A stretch of 44,698 nucleotides of DNA, taken from positions 1-44,698 of the IMG/VR virus record IMGVR_UViG_3300043395_000523; one strand, given 5' to 3'. The position numbers and the translations under genes are program-made. Numbering within the stretch: position 1 is the first letter of the stretch; each line of letters starts with the position of its first letter. This DNA is from a virus. Shown here piece by piece: positions 14,179 to 23,253 of the stretch. The notes below the pieces were generated by a model. The model was not told the DNA's origin. It ran no database searches and saw nothing but the letters and a program-made list of their open reading frames with translations.

Positions 14179-16491
14179 TTATCCTATATATGCTACTGAA
14201 AAATTATCGTTTCCATCAAATGAGGCAGTTCCAACTGTCACTACAGCTTTAAGTGTATCACCGATTGCCAATTTAGAAATGGTAGAACCACCAATATGAT
14301 TTGCAGTTGTATTTGCTGCCCATTCTAACATTATTTGTGGAGTTCCAGTTGCTCCACCCGTGTTATTTTTATAAACAATAACTTGAACCGATTGTGCACT
14401 ACTATTTGAATTTGTTCTACAAACCAAATTTACTTGATATAATCCTGCAATTGGTGCGGTAAATGTACCAGTTGTATTATCCCACCCACCTTGATTATAA
14501 TCAACGATTGTCATACTACCTGATAATACATTTGTTGCCGTAGTTGCACCACCCAATCCATATACTCTAAATCCAGGTCTATTCGGCATTGTGATTGAGC
14601 CACTTGTTATGGTTACTGAACCACTTAATTTTAATGAACCAGTAATTTCTGCTATACTATTATTTTGAATATATAAATTACTACCACTTGTCAAATAAAG
14701 TGATGATGTATTTGCAGTTATTTGTGATGCTACTACTGTTCCACTTGTTACTGTCAATGAACCAGTGATATTCTGATTTCCATTAAATGAGTTAGAACCG
14801 GTTGTTGCAATTGAACTACTCCAACTATTATGAGATGCCGTAAATGAGTTTATACTTGCAGTATATGAGTTATATGAACCAGTCTGAACATATCTACCAT
14901 CGTATGAAGCGGTTAATTGTGATGAACCACTAATAGTACCAGCCGGAATTGTTCCACCACCACTTCCACTCAATGCATATCTTGTATCAAATGATGCAGT
15001 TAGTTGTGAAGAACCACTAATAGTTCCTGCAGGTGTTGCTCCTACACTACCACTTAACGTATAACGAGTATCATATGAAGATGTTAATTGTGATGAACCC
15101 GATATTACATTATCCCCACCAATTGTCAAATAACGTGTATCAAATGAAGATGTTAATTGCGAAGAACCACTTATAATTGTGGTTGGAAACATTGCACTAT
15201 TACCATATTCTAAAACAGTAATTGTTAAGTAATCATTTGTATCTGCACTTATATTTGTAAATCCAATTGAATAAGTATGTGACCCCGTTTCAGCATTACT
15301 AACATAAGTTATTGCAGGTAATGTAGTATGTACGTTTGTCTGATTAAAATAGAATGTTTGAGATGCTACTGAAATACCATCTCTATATAATACCGCAGTT
15401 CCTAATCCAGTAGTTGGTTTATATCCGCTAACATCTGCTCTTACTATAATTGCTCCACCACTACCAGTATATGCACCTGTCCAAGATGCTGCACCAGTAT
15501 AAGATGAATTATCTAATATTTTTGTTAATCTTGGTTGTGCAAATGCAAATCCATTTTGAAGAGGAGTTCCATTATAACTAAAACTACCACTTAATAATAA
15601 AGAACCACTAATTGTTTCAGTTCCTATAAATGTATTTGAACCCGTTGTTGCTAGGGTTGGTAATTGTGCCGATGATGAGATAATTCCTCTACCAGTTGTT
15701 TCATATGAACCTGATACTACACCACTACCACCCAACACTTGTATAGAACTACTAACAATTCCAGATGGTTTACTTGTAATATTATCCCAAGTTGTTTGAG
15801 TGATACTTCCACTAATTACATATCTACTATCATATGAAGATGTAAGTTGTGAAGAACCAGAAACAATACCTCTACCCTTTGTTTCATAACTTGCGGTTGC
15901 TGAAATAAGTGAAGATGTTATATTTTGAATTGTTCCCCATTTTGAATCGTTAGAACCAGTGTATGTATTTAATGAACTCAATATACCAACAACTTGTGAA
16001 GAACCGGAAATTACTCCCTTTGTGTTTAAATAAGCAAGGTTGTCGGAATTTGTATAAGATGTTATACCAGTTAAAGAACTGCCATCTCCCACAAATTTAC
16101 TAGCAGATATTTGAGTATTAAATGTTAATTGTGAATTGGAACTATCCCAGCTCATTGTTACATTTGCACCATCAATACGAATACCTGCACCATCAGATGT
16201 TGCAGATGAAATTGAACCACTTGCAACTCTAATAAACTTATCAGTAATTTGTAGTGATGCTTGATTTAACGCGGTTTGAGTTCCTTGTACATTTAAGTTC
16301 CCTAAAATAGTAGCATTAGAACCAGTTAAGTTTAACGCAGTTTTTAACGAAGCAGTATATGCATTAAGATTAGCAATACCTGTATTTGCAGATGATAATT
16401 CCCATACTACACCATTGTATGTGTAAATAGGAGAACTACCACTTTGATAAGTTTGTCCGTTGGTTGGTGATGATGGAAATTGTAATGCCAT
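14179..16491 (-). CDS. Large tail fibre protein with C1q-like C-terminal domain
   Basis: 770 residues. The N-terminus FPSSPTNGQTY...YTYNGVVW is a motif common at the start of phage fibre proteins. The middle consists of many Ser/Gly/Thr-rich repeats with a SGSSQLTSSYDTRY core, consistent with a long trimeric beta-structured shaft. The last ~134 residues (637-770), from NRPGFRVYGL through GTFTAPIAGLYQVNLV and ISKLAIGDTLKAVV to FSVAYIG, have the strand pattern of a C1q/TNF-type jelly roll, a known trimeric binding module. It follows the 1143-aa fibre and precedes the Gly-rich adhesin with tiny gaps, forming one fibre operon. A block is nearly identical to part of the neighbouring fibre. Confidence 0.85.
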   Translation of the reverse strand: MALQFPSSPTNGQTYQSGSSPIYTYNGVVWELSSANTGIANLNAYTASLKTALNLTGSNATILGNLNVQGTQTALNQASLQITDKFIRVASGSISSATSDGAGIRIDGANVTMSWDSSNSQLTFNTQISASKFVGDGSSLTGITSYTNSDNLAYLNTKGVISGSSQVVGILSSLNTYTGSNDSKWGTIQNITSSLISATASYETKGRGIVSGSSQLTSSYDSRYVISGSITQTTWDNITSKPSGIVSSSIQVLGGSGVVSGSYETTGRGIISSSAQLPTLATTGSNTFIGTETISGSLLLSGSFSYNGTPLQNGFAFAQPRLTKILDNSSYTGAASWTGAYTGSGGAIIVRADVSGYKPTTGLGTAVLYRDGISVASQTFYFNQTNVHTTLPAITYVSNAETGSHTYSIGFTNISADTNDYLTITVLEYGNSAMFPTTIISGSSQLTSSFDTRYLTIGGDNVISGSSQLTSSYDTRYTLSGSVGATPAGTISGSSQLTASFDTRYALSGSGGGTIPAGTISGSSQLTASYDGRYVQTGSYNSYTASINSFTASHNSWSSSIATTGSNSFNGNQNITGSLTVTSGTVVASQITANTSSLYLTSGSNLYIQNNSIAEITGSLKLSGSVTITSGSITMPNRPGFRVYGLGGATTATNVLSGSMTIVDYNQGGWDNTTGTFTAPIAGLYQVNLVCRTNSNSSAQSVQVIVYKNNTGGATGTPQIMLEWAANTTANHIGGSTISKLAIGDTLKAVVTVGTASFDGNDNFSVAYIG

Positions 16492-16514
16492 ATTCTTTTA
16501 TATCTCTCTTTATT

Positions 16515-19500
16515 TTATTCTACTGTTACAATTGAGTATAATGTACCAGGTGTTGATGTTGGGTCACAATACACATGAAGTGAATCAAATTGATTTAATG
16601 TTAATCCTGTAAATGTATATGTCTGAATTGTATCAGTTGTCAAACTTAATGATGCAGATGCGATTATTCCCGCAGTTGAAAATGCAGAACCATTTGCGTT
16701 TTTATAAATTGCAATTTGTGTTGAGTTAGGACCTGCACCATCTTGTCTTAAATAAACCGTCACTTTATTCAATAATGCAGTAGTAACCATAAAAGCAGTA
16801 TCCGATGATGGAGATGCCGAATCAGATGCAGTTCTTGTATTAGCGTTGAAATAAAATGCAGTACCATTACTACGTTGGGTTGCCATATACAATCTAATAG
16901 AACCCTTTGCAGTTGCACCTGCAGTTGGCTCCCATAGTGATGTTGAACTATTCCAAGCTAACTGATAACCATTTGTTATAGAACCAGAAGCAGTATCATT
17001 TACATCTTGTAATTGCCATAATTTAGCTCCTAATGATGCAGATGGTGATATGTTTAAACTACCACTAATTGAAACTGAACCTGTAAATTGATGTGTATCA
17101 TCTAATGAATTACCAAAGATATGAGAACCAGATGCATAAGATTCGGTTACATAATATACCGAAGAACTTACAATATATTGATTTGCAGTTACACTATTGA
17201 ATGTTGCATTACCACCACTTATCACATATCCTAATGAAGTCAATTGTGCAGAAGAACTTATAATTCCTCTACCGGTTGTTTCATAACTTCCACTTACAAA
17301 TCCAAATGATGTAATTTGTCCAGAACCACTTATAGTTCCAGCGGGAACTGATGCAGTATAACTTGAAGTCCAAGCATTAAATGATGCAGTTGTCAATAAA
17401 GTTCCATCACTTATTATTGATTGAATTACACCATTTGATGTATCTACCCAAGTATTTGTATCATAGTGAAGATACATATTACCATTGTTACTATCATACC
17501 AAAGATTACCAACTCCCGTTGAGGGTTGTGTATCCGATATGGTAACTACTGATTGAGAAATTATTCCTCTACCAGTTGTTTCGTAAGAACCAGTATTGCT
17601 TATTAAAGATGATAATTTGGTATCAATTGTTATTAAGTGAGAATCAACCGATGCACTATCCGTAAAATAAGATGCTGTAAATGCATTTAAAGATGTAATA
17701 TCAGTATGAGAAGAACTTATAAATCCATACGCACTAATTTGTGCAGAAGAAGATATAATATTTCTACCTGTCGTTTCAAATCCTTCAATTTGTGCAGATG
17801 AACTTACTAAATTTGATGGTAGGGGTTGAACACTACCACTTAAAGTATATCTTGTATCATATGAACTTGTCAATTGAGAAGAACCACTCACTGTTCCAGC
17901 AGGAACACCTGCGGAAACTAATGATGAAATTCTAATATCAAATGAAGCACTATCAGTTGAATAAGATGCTGTAAATGTGTTTAGTGAAGATGTAGTTGCA
18001 AATGATGCAGATGAAATTGTTGTTGCTTGATTATTACCATCACCTACCCAAATATATCCACTTTGTAAATTTGGAAGAGTAGCAGGACCAGGATTTAATA
18101 TCATTCCCTTACCACCATTACCTTCTTTTACAATAAGACCTAAAAATTGTTTTATCGATGATGAACCAGATGGTGGATTAATTGTCCAACCACCTCCTTC
18201 TGCTACATAAACTTGTTGACCAGGTATATAACCTGTTAAATCCATTCCATCTATTTGTCCCAATAATAAACCATTACCAGTTGCATGCGTTGATATGTTT
18301 GTACCTACAATATATGTAACTGGCATTTTAGTTGGGTTACTAGCATCAGCTCTATATACTATTGGATTTGCACCTTGTGAACCACTTACATAAACAGGTG
18401 TTCCTTTTACTAATGTAGTTGTTTCACCATTGTATATTGTATCACTTATTATAGTTGCCGAACCTGAATTTGCTGTTATTCTTGCATCAAATGAAGAACT
18501 ATCAGTTTGATATGATTGTGTAAATGTGTTAAATGAAGAAGTTGTTGTATATCCCCAATTTGTTGTTTGTAAAGATGAAGATATGATTCCTCTACCAGTT
18601 GTTTCATACGAACCCGATGTTACACCACTTCCTCCCAATACTTGCACCGAAGAACTTACAATTCCAGATGGTTTGTTTGCTATATTATCCCAAGTTGTTT
18701 GAGTAATACTTCCACTTAAAACATATCGTGTATCATAAGAACTTGTCAATTGAGAAGAACCACTAATTAAACCATTAAAGGATTGTTCGTTGGTTGCTGC
18801 TTTTATTCTTGTATCTAACGAAGAACTAAATTGATTTAAAGTTGATTCTAAATCAGTATAATATACACCACCACTTACATATGAAAACGATGCAGTAGCT
18901 GCGTTGAATGAACCAGTACCCACCAATTGCATACCACCTGCTGAAATTAGAATATTTCCACTCACATTTGAAAGTGTTGTATCTACTACACCAGGTATAT
19001 CTGATTGAATATGGATAGATGCCGATTGAATAAATATATCTTTAAATGGTCTATCTTGTGTTCCTAATGTTGCTCCTCTTGAAGTTTTTGGAACTATATT
19101 TCCACCTAATTCAGTTGTTCCACTTATGAATAAAGAACCACTAATCGTTTCATCACCATTGAATGTATTTGAACCAGTTGTTGCTAAATTAGATATTGAT
19201 GGAATTGAATTAATTATATTAGTTAAATTATCGGTAAGAGTATGACCAGTTGAATTATTAACTGTATTCGTATCTCCAATAATTCCACTTAAATATCCAT
19301 CAGTAACAATTCCGTTTCCTGCATTTGCAGAACCTATATATGCATTACCATCTGGATTAAGAATTATATTTCCATTTTGAGTATGTAAAGTTATATTGTT
19401 AGTTGCATCTAATGTAATATTATTATTTGAAATATTTTCAGATGTAAATGTAAAATCTGCAATATCAACAGAAATTGATATAAATCCTAAATCGGTTATT

Positions 19501-19946
19501 TGTTGAGAACCACTAATTACACCATTCGTAGCTCCAATTGAACCCGTAATTCCTTCCGATAATTCAACCGGTGATACAATTGTAATTGTTGTATCTGCAA
19601 TACCACTAATACTTCTTAAATTAGCAACTGAATTTGCCGTTAAAGTATCGGCCGTAAATCCTAATGCAGTTTGATAACCAGTGAAATCGTTTGATGATGT
19701 TACTGCATATCTACTTAAATCTTGTTCGTTTGTTGCTTGAGTAATTCTTTCATCAAATGAGGCAGAATCCACAATATAAGATGCGGAAAAATCATTCAAT
19801 AACGTATTATCACTATTGAATACAATAGAATCTTTTAGGGCATCATAAGTAATCTTCTTAGTTTCGTTGTTATTTACGATTACTAAAAGGTCACTTCCAC
19901 TTGGGGATGTATGTGAGTTAAGTTGGGAAATTCTTTTATCCGCCAT
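16515..19946 (-). CDS. Very large tail fibre protein (1143 aa)
   Basis: Starts ADKRISQLNSHTSPSGSDLL, a typical phage fibre N-terminus that would attach to the tail. The shaft contains repeated SGSSQLTSSYDTRY and DSASFDxRI units and several repeats of SGSYETTGRGIISSS. An internal region (about residues 505-620) with TLVKGTPVYVSG and GLLLGQIDGMDLTGYIPGQQ resembles a structured insert common in fibre shafts. The C-terminal ~150 residues are a different beta-rich domain (FMVTTALLNKVTVYLRQDG..., SLHVYCDPTSTPG), plausibly a tip or trimerisation domain. No chaperone signature is seen. Co-oriented with the nuclease upstream and second fibre downstream. Confidence 0.86.
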   Translation of the reverse strand: MADKRISQLNSHTSPSGSDLLVIVNNNETKKITYDALKDSIVFNSDNTLLNDFSASYIVDSASFDERITQATNEQDLSRYAVTSSNDFTGYQTALGFTADTLTANSVANLRSISGIADTTITIVSPVELSEGITGSIGATNGVISGSQQITDLGFISISVDIADFTFTSENISNNNITLDATNNITLHTQNGNIILNPDGNAYIGSANAGNGIVTDGYLSGIIGDTNTVNNSTGHTLTDNLTNIINSIPSISNLATTGSNTFNGDETISGSLFISGTTELGGNIVPKTSRGATLGTQDRPFKDIFIQSASIHIQSDIPGVVDTTLSNVSGNILISAGGMQLVGTGSFNAATASFSYVSGGVYYTDLESTLNQFSSSLDTRIKAATNEQSFNGLISGSSQLTSSYDTRYVLSGSITQTTWDNIANKPSGIVSSSVQVLGGSGVTSGSYETTGRGIISSSLQTTNWGYTTTSSFNTFTQSYQTDSSSFDARITANSGSATIISDTIYNGETTTLVKGTPVYVSGSQGANPIVYRADASNPTKMPVTYIVGTNISTHATGNGLLLGQIDGMDLTGYIPGQQVYVAEGGGWTINPPSGSSSIKQFLGLIVKEGNGGKGMILNPGPATLPNLQSGYIWVGDGNNQATTISSASFATTSSLNTFTASYSTDSASFDIRISSLVSAGVPAGTVSGSSQLTSSYDTRYTLSGSVQPLPSNLVSSSAQIEGFETTGRNIISSSAQISAYGFISSSHTDITSLNAFTASYFTDSASVDSHLITIDTKLSSLISNTGSYETTGRGIISQSVVTISDTQPSTGVGNLWYDSNNGNMYLHYDTNTWVDTSNGVIQSIISDGTLLTTASFNAWTSSYTASVPAGTISGSGQITSFGFVSGSYETTGRGIISSSAQLTSLGYVISGGNATFNSVTANQYIVSSSVYYVTESYASGSHIFGNSLDDTHQFTGSVSISGSLNISPSASLGAKLWQLQDVNDTASGSITNGYQLAWNSSTSLWEPTAGATAKGSIRLYMATQRSNGTAFYFNANTRTASDSASPSSDTAFMVTTALLNKVTVYLRQDGAGPNSTQIAIYKNANGSAFSTAGIIASASLSLTTDTIQTYTFTGLTLNQFDSLHVYCDPTSTPGTLYSIVTVE

Positions 19947-19965
19947 AATGATATATCCTTTGAAA

Positions 19966-20601
19966 TTATTTAAATTTCAAACCTGTTAATTTTTCAATAT
20001 CCGAAACTAAAACTTTGTTATTATTTAAACCATCTGGTTTAGAAGTGTTATTATCAAATAAATATGCGAACCACTCTTTTGTTTTCGCAATATAAACCAC
20101 TTTCCAACATTTTGTCGGAACTGCAACTTTTCCAATTCTTTTTGCTTCACCAACATTTCCAGCCCAGATATGTACTGAATCATTTATCACAGCCCATTCT
20201 CTTGTAAGGGTTTCTAATGATTTCCAATCACCTGCATTCAAACTATGATATTGTGCAGCCATATTAGAATAATAGAAACATTCATCTTGTACCGCAGGAG
20301 TTTGACATTGATTTGATTTTGCAGGCATTAAATGACCTCTATCAGTTCCACTATTTACATAATCCGCACCAATATTTGTTTCATTAGGTAAAAGAGGGTC
20401 GGGCTTGAAATTATCTTTACGAGGTAAAGGATTTGGACATCCTACCTTCGCCTTAGTTTCCCACCATTCTACCAATACCGGGTATTTTTTTGATTTTGAA
20501 AAATGTGATGTGTAGTTTGTGTGTTTAAGTACTACAACATCTTGTGCTTTTAGACCCAAAGCTAGGAATAACACTACAATTAGTGTAAAAAATTTTTTCA
20601 T
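19966..20601 (-). CDS. Secreted DNA/RNA non-specific endonuclease (NucA/EndA-like)
   Basis: 211 residues with an N-terminal signal peptide (MKKFFTLIVVLFLALGLKAQ, cleavage probably after AQ), so the mature enzyme acts in the periplasm or outside the cell. The beta-beta-alpha-metal nuclease motif TDRGH (86-90, catalytic His90) is followed by YYSNMAAQ (Asn113) and WKSLE (Glu130), the residues that bind the catalytic metal in Serratia nuclease/NucA. It therefore should cut DNA and RNA without sequence preference. It lies just before the two giant fibre genes. The signal peptide style suggests origin from a Bacteroidota host. Possible roles (inference): degrading DNA of competing phage, DNA released on lysis, or extracellular DNA in biofilm. 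Confidence 0.88.
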   Translation of the reverse strand: MKKFFTLIVVLFLALGLKAQDVVVLKHTNYTSHFSKSKKYPVLVEWWETKAKVGCPNPLPRKDNFKPDPLLPNETNIGADYVNSGTDRGHLMPAKSNQCQTPAVQDECFYYSNMAAQYHSLNAGDWKSLETLTREWAVINDSVHIWAGNVGEAKRIGKVAVPTKCWKVVYIAKTKEWFAYLFDNNTSKPDGLNNNKVLVSDIEKLTGLKFK

Positions 20602-20626
20602 ATACTAAATCCTCTCGTTTAGTATA
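20599..20626 (-). promoter_or_regulatory. Leader hairpin with Shine-Dalgarno in its loop, at nuclease start
   Basis: A 9-bp perfect stem (20601-20609 with 20618-20626) encloses an 8-nt loop that reads CGAGAGGA on the minus strand. The ribosome binding site is thus in the loop and the ATG begins at the last base of the stem. It could affect translation initiation of the nuclease. Confidence 0.45.
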
Positions 20627-20636
20627 TAAATATTAA
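20621..20636 (-). promoter_or_regulatory. ATAYTTAT-class promoter candidate L7 (before nuclease)
   Basis: Minus strand TTAATATTTATATACT, 20 nt before the nuclease ATG, overlapping the stop of the polymerase gene and the leader hairpin. Confidence 0.42.
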
Positions 20637-21910
20637 ATTTTTGAGTAATCCATACCCCAACTCGCCTTAATTGGAAAACCAAAACTTTCGAGCACGGATT
20701 TAATCCCTTTTGCCCTTTCAGTATCCCAGCTTAAATGATATTCAAATAAAAACGAATCGTATGTATATAAGATAGGTAAATCGAACCCATCTCTTTTTAA
20801 TTTCCACAACACCTCCATATTAAACTCCGTTTCCGTTGCTTGTAGAAGATAGTTGAAAACCTTTTGTGGATTTTCCCCTTCAATCCAACTTAGAGGGATT
20901 TTTCTACCTTTTGGAGTAGTTAGATACCCATTCCCTTGAGTTTGGGTATAGACACGTTGTATGAACTTATCTACCTCATTAAAGAACGGAATCTCCTTAT
21001 CTTCTTCACTCACACCCCCATAAAGAATTCGGAACGTTCTACCTTTGGATTCATCATAAGGACATCCATATTGGTCTGCTAACCATTGGTGAACGGAAGT
21101 TGTCGGTAATTCGTATCCAATCAATTTACCGATAATTCGTACGTGATACGCATCATAGTCAAATTGTAAGAACATCGTATTTTCTCTCGGAATGAAAACT
21201 TCTCTCGAACCATCCTTTTTATTAAGTGCACCAAAGTTGATTCCCCCGTGACGATTGGAGGGACGTGACGTAAGGGTATAGGGGTTATACTCTGTCCAAA
21301 TCGTATTATTAACTAAATGTTTTCCATTCGCAGGCCATCTATCAAAAAATTTTTCCGTATCGACTCGGAGGCCTCGTTTCTCGACGTCTGAAAGAATGGG
21401 AATCATCACATCATCAATCCACTCCATTTTACCACTTTTCTCAAATAATGGTAAAAATGAGTATTTCTTAATAATACCATTTAATACCTCAATCCACTTC
21501 ATTATAGGGAGTGATTTACCTAAATTATCTCGTAATCCCAAACGAGTATAAAAGTTCGTTATGGGTTCTATTTCGGTGTTTAAATCGATTAAAGTATTAT
21601 GTATAAAGAATGATTCCGCTTGTATATCTCTAACGGATTGTAATCCTAAGTTTGTTTGTAAAATTCCTTTCTTATTCCATACCCATTTTATTTGAGTAGA
21701 TTGAGAAAGGTCTATTTGAATGTTCTCACAATCATTATGGTCAAATGGAATAATATAATCACCATCTTTGAAATGGACATAGAGAAATGATAAATGAGTA
21801 TTCATCGGATGTAAATCCAAATCAGCCCAAATAGGAATGACCATTGAGGATTGATTACCCCAACGGTCTATAAATTCATTTATCTCATTTTGAGATTCTA
21901 CTATAACCAT
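20633..21910 (-). CDS. Compact family A DNA polymerase
   Basis: 425 residues, far shorter than T7 DNA polymerase (704) or Klenow (~605). Polymerase motifs are in order: template-binding TLTSRPSNRHGGINFGALN (about 212-230), motif A FLQFDYDAYHVR with catalytic Asp251, motif B KGRTFRILYGG (Lys289, Phe293, Tyr297), and motif C LYTYDSFLF with Asp385. Compared with Pol I, the Glu after motif A Asp is His256, and the HDE of motif C is YDS. The N-terminal ~170 residues sit where a 3'-5' exonuclease would be, but I find no DxE exonuclease motif. Both metal-binding Asp residues are kept, so it may be active. It has its own promoter P5. Confidence 0.85.
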   Translation of the reverse strand: MVIVESQNEINEFIDRWGNQSSMVIPIWADLDLHPMNTHLSFLYVHFKDGDYIIPFDHNDCENIQIDLSQSTQIKWVWNKKGILQTNLGLQSVRDIQAESFFIHNTLIDLNTEIEPITNFYTRLGLRDNLGKSLPIMKWIEVLNGIIKKYSFLPLFEKSGKMEWIDDVMIPILSDVEKRGLRVDTEKFFDRWPANGKHLVNNTIWTEYNPYTLTSRPSNRHGGINFGALNKKDGSREVFIPRENTMFLQFDYDAYHVRIIGKLIGYELPTTSVHQWLADQYGCPYDESKGRTFRILYGGVSEEDKEIPFFNEVDKFIQRVYTQTQGNGYLTTPKGRKIPLSWIEGENPQKVFNYLLQATETEFNMEVLWKLKRDGFDLPILYTYDSFLFEYHLSWDTERAKGIKSVLESFGFPIKASWGMDYSKI

Positions 21911-21914
21911 TATG

Positions 21915-21946
21915 TAAAGATACGAAATTTATTTTGTATTTCCAAA
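21915..21946 (-). promoter_or_regulatory. Bacteroidota-type promoter P5 (before DNA polymerase)
   Basis: Minus strand TTTG (21946-21943), 20-nt spacer, TATCTTTA (21922-21915), close to TAnnTTTG. Only a few nucleotides separate the -7 box from the ATG at 21910, so the transcript may be leaderless or nearly so. Confidence 0.65.
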
Positions 21947-22327
21947 TTAAAATTGAGCACTACCAGATAAGATGTTAGTCTTAATTGAGTGTAATAACTC
22001 TACTTCATTTTGAAAGACGGTTTCTTCGAATTCATTTCGGTTTTTTTCAATTGATTCTTCTACCATTTTTAATAACATTTGATGATAGGTGGTAGTAAAT
22101 GAATTACTAAGAGTAAATTTGTGATTTGTAATCGTTACTCCAAACTCATCTAAACGAACCCAATATAATAATCTCTTATTTACCATAAAGTATTTATGGC
22201 TTAGAGGTGCAACTTTCAAATCAGTATCTTCTTGTGCACATAAGTTTTTTACAACATCGTAAATAAGTTGCTCTTTCTCATTCATTTCATACTCTGGAAA
22301 GAATTTCTTTTTAATTGCGTTGAACAT
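21947..22327 (-). CDS. Small protein of unknown function (126 aa)
   Basis: No family recognised. It is soluble, with alpha/beta character: a basic N-terminus (MFNAIKKKFFPEY), strands around YFMVNKRLLYWVRL and GVTITNHKFTL, and a long C-terminal helix rich in Glu and Asn. Its 5' end overlaps the end of the 63-aa gene by 17 nt, so translation is probably coupled. It is the last gene of the accessory row before the polymerase promoter P5. Confidence 0.6.
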   Translation of the reverse strand: MFNAIKKKFFPEYEMNEKEQLIYDVVKNLCAQEDTDLKVAPLSHKYFMVNKRLLYWVRLDEFGVTITNHKFTLSNSFTTTYHQMLLKMVEESIEKNRNEFEETVFQNEVELLHSIKTNILSGSAQF

Positions 22328-22502
22328 TTTCTTCTTGTTTATCGTTTACCTTTTCTTCTATTACTAAATATTTGTAACCTGTTTTAGTTTCTTTGATTGT
22401 ACCAGATTCTACTAATCGTTGAACATTCATCACAGCATCTTCACCCTTTTCCATTGCTTGTTGAAACATCAATCCAATTGTATGTTCGATATAAATTACC
22501 AT
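22311..22502 (-). CDS. Small protein of unknown function (63 aa)
   Basis: Not recognised. The pattern AVMNVQRLVESGTIKETKTGYKYLVIEE suggests a helix followed by a beta hairpin, similar to the wing of a winged-helix fold, so DNA binding is possible but unproven. It overlaps the 159-aa gene by 7 nt (ATATGGTAA junction) and the 126-aa gene by 17 nt, typical of tightly packed coupled phage genes. Confidence 0.55.
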   Translation of the reverse strand: MVIYIEHTIGLMFQQAMEKGEDAVMNVQRLVESGTIKETKTGYKYLVIEEKVNDKQEENVQRN

Positions 22503-22975
22503 ATTTCAAATCCTCCACAATTTCGTAAGAATTCTATAAATTGTTTAACTCTACCAATTGAGATGGAATGTGCAGATTCTACTAACATACCACTTTCCGT
22601 TACGATTGGAGTGTAATGAATACTACCATATTCATATTGTTGATTTAAACTATGGTCTACTTCACCACTAACCATTCGACCAGTTCCTGCTTCACACCAA
22701 CTACCTAAGCATAAATATAATCTTTCATCATCATCTTTAGCTGGAATTGTTTCTCCTAAGTATTCTTCTAATGCATCTGCAAGTTCATTACATTGTTCAA
22801 AATTATCCAATCCTTTACCATCGTTTGAACCCCAATGCTCAAAATCAATTTGAAGTTTTGAATCATATGCGGCTAATTGACAAAGATAGTTGATTGGTCT
22901 CCAACCCCACCAATTTGCTCCAAAATAATCACCAGTTTCTTTTATTGGGTTTTTACCCGAAATATCTACTCCCAT
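22496..22975 (-). CDS. Conserved phage protein of unknown function (159 aa)
   Basis: Begins MGVDISGKNP and continues GDYFGANWWGWRPINYLC; this opening recurs in uncharacterised phage proteins, but no function is established that I know of. It is acidic, rich in Trp and Gly, and has a central helical segment (NFEQCNELADALEEYL). There is no signal peptide or membrane segment. Its ATG overlaps the stop of the upstream 82-aa gene as TAATG, so the two are probably translated together. Confidence 0.68.
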   Translation of the reverse strand: MGVDISGKNPIKETGDYFGANWWGWRPINYLCQLAAYDSKLQIDFEHWGSNDGKGLDNFEQCNELADALEEYLGETIPAKDDDERLYLCLGSWCEAGTGRMVSGEVDHSLNQQYEYGSIHYTPIVTESGMLVESAHSISIGRVKQFIEFLRNCGGFEIW

Positions 22976-23223
22976 TATCCTATGATTTTATTTGTGATTC
23001 GTAAAATTGTTTCTTCATCTTCTTTGGATAATCTCCAACTATTTCCCATTAGTTTACTAACTTCTTTATCGAATTCGCCAGTTGGTATATCATTCGGATG
23101 AACTCCACCCATTTGCTCTGGTACAAATCCATCTTCATAAAGTGCATCTGCTAATTCTTGCTTATCATAATCGGACATGCTCCATATGATATCATCAATA
23201 TCTACATCAATTGAAATACTCAT
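22975..23223 (-). CDS. Small acidic protein of unknown function (82 aa)
   Basis: Starts SISIDVDIDDIIWSMSDYDKQ with a run of acidic residues, then a helical part (ELADALYEDGF) and a C-terminal SKEDEETILRITNKI. Not recognised. Coupled by TAATG to the downstream 159-aa gene, suggesting the two proteins act together. Confidence 0.6.
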   Translation of the reverse strand: MSISIDVDIDDIIWSMSDYDKQELADALYEDGFVPEQMGGVHPNDIPTGEFDKEVSKLMGNSWRLSKEDEETILRITNKIIG

Positions 23224-23253
23224 AATTTTAATTTTTATTTGTTTTATAATTTA

